From Natrinema salaciae (GTDB lineage Archaea > Halobacteriota > Halobacteria > Halobacteriales > Natrialbaceae): a stretch of DNA of 64,000 nucleotides. The stretch spans positions 248,001 through 312,000 of the forward strand of contig NZ_FOFD01000001.1 in NCBI RefSeq assembly GCF_900110865.1. The letters are read 5' to 3'. The notes under the pieces were generated by a model. It was not told where the DNA came from. It saw nothing but the letters and a program-made list of their open reading frames with translations, and did no database searches. Made by a program: the position numbers and the translations under genes. This document shows positions 60,786-64,000 of the stretch, piece after piece; position 1 is the stretch's first letter; every line of letters begins with the position of its first letter.

Positions 60786-62690
60786 TTAGGCCAGGACGCC
60801 GAGCATCGACTCGGTGTCGTTGGCCGTTAGATTATCGGTGCCGTTGTCGTCGGTGTCGTTGGTTTCGTTCTCATCGTCGAACTCGATCTCGTCCGACTCG
60901 TTGTCGTCGATTCCGGTGTCGGTCTCCTCGGTCAGTTCGAGGGTCGCGACCTCACCGGACTGGTCGGTGAGCACCATGTGGATGTACGAACCGGCCTGGA
61001 GATCGCTCGTATCGACTTCGAACTCGACCTCCTCGCTCGCACCGCTCTCGAGCGTGAGGCTCTGATTGTCGACGAGGTCACCGTCGAGGCGGAACTGCAC
61101 GTCCTCGGTTCGCTCCTCGTCGGTGGGGTTCTCGACCGTCGCCGTCACGGTGATGGTATCGCCGACTGTGGCGCTCTCGGGCGCCTCGAGGTCGGTGACG
61201 TTGAACGATTCAGCGGTCACTTCCTCGGTTTCGTTGTCGTCGAAGACAGTCTCGTTGTCTTCGGTTTCGTTGTCGTCGAAGACAGTCTCGTTGTCTTCAG
61301 TTTCGTTGTCGTCGAAGACGGTCTCGTTGTCGTCGATGCCGTCTCCGATGTCGGTTTCGTTGTCTTCGGTTTCGTCGTCGTCGAAGATGGTCTCGTTGTC
61401 GTCGACGTCGTCACCGATGTCGGTCTCGTTGTCCTCGGTTTCGTTGTCGTCGAAGATGGTCTCGTTGTCGTCGACGTCGTCACCGATGTCGGTCTCGTTA
61501 TCCTCGTCCGGGAGTTCGTCTTCAGTGATGTTTTCCATCCCGTCCGGGAGATCGTCAGCGCTGATATCTTCGCCGACGACGAGAACGTATACGGTCGTGT
61601 TCTCGAAGTTCACGTCTTCGACGGTGAGATCTTCGACAGTGACGAAGACCGGCTGTTGATCACCATCGATGGGGACGTCGTCCATCGGCGGTTGTTCGTC
61701 GTCGTCGACACCGTCCTCGACATCGTCGTCGACACCATCCTCGATGCCGTCGTCAACGTCGTCTTCGGTGTCGTTGTCGACATCATCCTCGAAGCCGTCG
61801 TCAACGGCGTCTTCGGTGTCGTTGTCGACACCATCCTCGAAGCCGTCCTCAACGCCGTCTTCGGTGTCGTCGTCGACACCATCGTCAACGCCGTCTTCGG
61901 TATCGTTGTCGACACCATCCTCGAAGCCGTCGTCAGCGTCGTCTTCGGTGTCGTTGTCGACACCGTCCTCGACACCATCGTCAACGCCGTCTTCGGTGCC
62001 ATCGTCGACACCGTCCTCGACGCCGTCTTCGGTATCGTCGATAGTGACGATCGCTTCGTCGACGACTGGCTCGCCGCTCGCCGTGAGGAACGGCACGTCG
62101 TCCACGCCACCGCTCGTGACGAAGTCGTACGTCTGGTTGTCGTTCGTATCCCGATGCGGCATCGCGATCAGCGTCTCACCCTCCGCGGACGATTCGTTCC
62201 CGTCCGCCTCGAGCGACTCGTTCGCAGCCGCTCCGATCGGCTCGTCGAGGGTGATTTCGACCTCATCGTACGTGCCTGCCTCGAGATACGTCGAGACGCC
62301 GATGACGCTCCCGACGACGTTCCCCGTGAGGAGGCTACTGTCGTGAATCGCCACGAAGCCGGGGCTCGCGAGCGAAACGTTCTCGACGACGACCGTCTCG
62401 CCCTCGGTCGTCTGGTCTTCGAACGTCACGTACGCGCCTTGCTGGCCGTCGGACTCGTTATCGGACGGCGTTAGCTCGCCGTCACTGAGTCCGGCAGCCG
62501 CCTCGGCATGTTCCTGCATGTCGTCCGACTCGTTCGTCGTCTCGTTGTCCGTCTGGTCGTACTCGTCCTCGCTGACGTCGTTGCTCTGCTCGACGGTGTC
62601 GCCGCCTGTTGCGGCTGTCACCATCGCCCCGCTCGAGCAAACGAGCATCAGCGCGGTAAGTACGACGAGTAACTGTTTGCGTGCGTTCAT
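60786..62690 (-). CDS. Secreted, highly acidic, sequon-rich DUF7282-like protein
   Basis: A 634-residue protein with a Sec-type signal (LLVVLTALMLVCSSGAMVTA, about 7-26). A DUF7282-like domain (about 85-215) follows, then an acidic repeat built from DGVEDGVDD/NDTED units, a second DUF7282-like half (QPVFVTVEDLTVEDVNF), a NETVFDDNETED repeat, and a CARDB-like beta-sandwich near 500-590. I count 33 N-x-S/T sequons (x not Pro), most inside the repeats. No PGF-CTERM or membrane anchor is visible, so it is probably released or held by glycan. It may be a heavily glycosylated surface protein. Confidence 0.82.
   Translation of the reverse strand: MNARKQLLVVLTALMLVCSSGAMVTAATGGDTVEQSNDVSEDEYDQTDNETTNESDDMQEHAEAAAGLSDGELTPSDNESDGQQGAYVTFEDQTTEGETVVVENVSLASPGFVAIHDSSLLTGNVVGSVIGVSTYLEAGTYDEVEITLDEPIGAAANESLEADGNESSAEGETLIAMPHRDTNDNQTYDFVTSGGVDDVPFLTASGEPVVDEAIVTIDDTEDGVEDGVDDGTEDGVDDGVEDGVDNDTEDDADDGFEDGVDNDTEDGVDDGVDDDTEDGVEDGFEDGVDNDTEDAVDDGFEDDVDNDTEDDVDDGIEDGVDDDVEDGVDDDEQPPMDDVPIDGDQQPVFVTVEDLTVEDVNFENTTVYVLVVGEDISADDLPDGMENITEDELPDEDNETDIGDDVDDNETIFDDNETEDNETDIGDDVDDNETIFDDDETEDNETDIGDGIDDNETVFDDNETEDNETVFDDNETEDNETVFDDNETEEVTAESFNVTDLEAPESATVGDTITVTATVENPTDEERTEDVQFRLDGDLVDNQSLTLESGASEEVEFEVDTSDLQAGSYIHMVLTDQSGEVATLELTEETDTGIDDNESDEIEFDDENETNDTDDNGTDNLTANDTESMLGVLA
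61230..61505 (-). repeat. Intragenic repeats encoding NET(V/I)FDDNETED units
   Basis: Near-identical 36- to 70-bp DNA repeats within the sequon-rich gene. Their high DNA identity suggests recent expansion or slippage. Confidence 0.75.
61700..62040 (-). repeat. Intragenic repeats encoding DGVEDGVDN-type units
   Basis: A tandem array rich in GTCGTC/GACACC words within the same gene, encoding acidic units with interspersed NDT sequons. Copy number is probably variable between strains. Confidence 0.75.
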
Positions 62691-62707
62691 GGTTGCCGTA
62701 ATGGCAT
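62687..62707 (-). CDS. Putative 6-codon upstream ORF
   Basis: ATG 62707 encodes MPLRQP and its TGA overlaps the ATG of the sequon-rich gene. It lies about 31 nt after a TATA-like GTTTATCC, the leaderless position. Confidence 0.35.
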   Translation of the reverse strand: MPLRQP

Positions 62708-62840
62708 CCGTTTCGTCGTGGGTTCAGCGGATAAACTGGCAGAACCATTACGCCAAGAAACCGAATACTACGGCTCAGCGACGGGGATTCAGTGAGCGGT
62801 TCGCCTTCGGAAAACAACGATTGCTGATAGGAACGTTCCG

Positions 62841-63332
62841 TCAGTCGTCGTTGGTCTGTTCGGGCGATTTCGACGCCGTCGGCTCGTGTCCCGGCAGACA
62901 GACCAGGTTCTCCCGCCCGAGACGCAGTTTCGTGATCTGGCCGTCCTCCTCGAGGTCGGCGAGCAGTCGGCTGACCTTGGCTTTCGACCAGCTGACGGAG
63001 TCGACGATGTTCGACTGCTTCATTCGGCCCCCGTTCTCCCGGAGGAGCCGCTGGACTCGCTCCCGATCGGTCACGAACTCCTCCCGGTCCGTGTCCCCCT
63101 CGCTCCCGATCGAGTTCGGCTCATCGTACCGGTTGCGAGCGACGAGCACCCCGCCGAGCAGGGCGAGCGCGATCATACCGGCGAGGGCGGCGAGATGCGC
63201 GCTCCCCTCGAGTTGAAGGGGGCGGGCGGCCCCCGAGACGAACCCGGACCACGAACTCGCGGCGATTGCGGCCGCGTCACTGCTCGACACGCCGAGCGAC
63301 TCGAGTAGCGTGGAAGGCCGTCGGATGCTCAT
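62841..63332 (-). CDS. Membrane-anchored winged-helix regulator (DUF7343-like)
   Basis: A 163-residue protein with one hydrophobic helix (LAALAGMIALALLGGVLVA, about 48-66). A C-terminal winged helix follows (RVQRLLRENGGRMKQSNIVDSVSWSKAKVSRLLADLEEDGQITKLRLGRENLV in spaced blocks, about 92-145), the layout of haloarchaeal DUF7343 proteins. The DNA-binding domain should face the cytoplasm. It is upstream of, and on the same strand as, the sequon-rich secreted protein. The ATG overlaps the stop of an 11-codon ORF. Confidence 0.8.
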   Translation of the reverse strand: MSIRRPSTLLESLGVSSSDAAAIAASSWSGFVSGAARPLQLEGSAHLAALAGMIALALLGGVLVARNRYDEPNSIGSEGDTDREEFVTDRERVQRLLRENGGRMKQSNIVDSVSWSKAKVSRLLADLEEDGQITKLRLGRENLVCLPGHEPTASKSPEQTNDD

Positions 63333-63364
63333 AGCTGTGGAGCAGTCGTATTCGAGTGATTCAT
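63329..63364 (-). CDS. Putative 11-codon upstream ORF
   Basis: ATG 63364 encodes MNHSNTTAPQL and ends in an ATGA overlap with the DUF7343-like gene. A TATA-like GTTATAAAAAACG about 35-45 nt upstream could be its promoter. Confidence 0.35.
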   Translation of the reverse strand: MNHSNTTAPQL

Positions 63365-63805
63365 GTCCTGTACCGTCGTGACCGTTCTACAAATCGTTTT
63401 TTATAACTCATATGCTGTTAGTATATAACGAGTATCTCACGGGCTCCTCGAATTCACTCTCGTCGACCAGTTTCGGCTTCGAGACGGCCGCGAGCGGCCG
63501 ATACTGTCCGGCGGCGGGACCGTGACGGTGCGGCCGGAACTCGAGCGGGTGAAACACTCGTCAGTCATGGTATAGACCGACTTTGCTCGACGGACCGAAT
63601 AAACTCGACCGGACGTTCGAAACGGTTAGCGCGGATTCGCTCCGGATTCAGTCAGTAAAAGAATCTTGGAACGACTCTCCGTCGAACGGACACGAGACGG
63701 GCGGATACCGCGCTGGCCGGTTCCGTGGCGATCCCGAACCGGTACGGCGATTCGACGCGCCGCCGGCCCCGGTCTCGCGGGGTCGCAACGGACGGTTTCT
63801 TCGAC
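63365..63805. other. Intergenic region
   Basis: It holds the AT-rich leftward promoter of the DUF7343-like gene (63395-63430). No gene recognised in the remainder. Confidence 0.45.
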
Positions 63806-64000
63806 TCAGCTGTACGACTCGCTCTCCCGGCTCGGTTCCGGCGCGGCGTCGGCTTCCTCACCGGTCAGCGCCACCCGTCCGTCGCCGACGAGCGATCGAA
63901 TCCCCGACTCGAGGCCGACTCGCGCCTCGAACCCGAGGTCCCGCGCCGCCTTCGACGTGTCCGCGCCGCTGTGTCTGATGTCGCCGGCGCGGGGTTCGCA
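63806..64000 (-). CDS. NAD-dependent sugar-nucleotide epimerase, C-terminal fragment
   Basis: Only the last 64 residues are in the window. EPRAGDIRHSGADTSKAARDLGFEARVGLESGIRSLV matches, in spaced blocks, the C-terminus of UDP-glucose 4-epimerase-like extended SDRs (RxGDIRHSxADxSKA). The stop TGA is at 63806-63808. It extends the glycan theme beyond the right edge. Confidence 0.75.
   Translation of the reverse strand, partial: CEPRAGDIRHSGADTSKAARDLGFEARVGLESGIRSLVGDGRVALTGEEADAAPEPSRESESYS

Noticed and set aside
60786-62690. The short regular repeats as a CRISPR array or non-coding satellite
   Set aside because: They keep one open reading frame with consistent acidic codons and lie inside a gene with a signal peptide and recognisable domains.

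Overview
The window reads as chromosomal DNA of a haloarchaeon (class Halobacteria, probably Natrialbales-like). GC content is high, the predicted proteins are strongly acidic, and secreted proteins carry twin-arginine signals. There is an archaeal TFB, an XPB-type helicase and several bacterioopsin-activator (BAT) and DUF7344 regulators. Many genes have a TATA-like box 25-30 nt upstream of the start codon, as expected for leaderless transcripts. I see no rRNA, functional tRNA, insertion sequence or CRISPR array.

Layout: 1-2905 is a copper/iron and thiol-redox module (P19-like lipoprotein, SCO, TlpA, CcdA). 3107-8631 holds a zinc-ribbon mini-protein, a universal stress protein, two BAT-type regulators and a DUF5786 protein. 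9256-14653 carries glmS, glmU and glmM, the route from fructose-6-phosphate to UDP-GlcNAc, with a small zinc protein between. 14880-26145 mixes small regulators, a FemAB-like GNAT plus alkaline-phosphatase-superfamily operon, a DegT-like PLP enzyme, a HerA-like ATPase, a tRNA-like element without an anticodon loop, XPB and TFB. 26818-49946 is the accessory surface-glycan region: DUF7344 regulator, flippase, methyltransferase-kinase fusion, two related secreted beta-helix proteins, a polytopic membrane protein, a PP-loop ATPase, a histidine kinase, a second phosphatase-superfamily enzyme, a polysaccharide deacetylase, an oxidoreductase/DUF362/epimerase operon and two GT-B glycosyltransferases. 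50051-55403 is a five-gene overlapping operon whose order (acetyltransferase, aminotransferase, 3-dehydrogenase, 6-dehydrogenase, GT2) matches a Wbp-type pathway making a UDP-2,3-diacetamido-glucuronic acid. 55774-63364 has two more DUF7344 regulators, a DUF1616 membrane protein, PadR and ArsR-like regulators, a second DUF7563-like zinc protein, and a secreted acidic protein with 33 N-glycosylation sequons. The window ends inside a sugar-nucleotide epimerase gene.

The parts fit together: GlmSMU supplies UDP-GlcNAc, the Wbp-like operon converts it to a diacetamido uronic acid, glycosyltransferases and the flippase assemble and export glycan, and deacetylase, GNAT, PP-loop and phosphatase-superfamily proteins may modify it. 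The most unusual signal is a 10-bp element, ATAACAAAGC (seven exact copies and two close variants), in front of nine glycan-related transcription units, usually 24-30 nt before the first usable start codon. A second recurring pattern is a short ORF beginning at the predicted leaderless start and overlapping the start of the main gene; all three DUF7344 genes have one.
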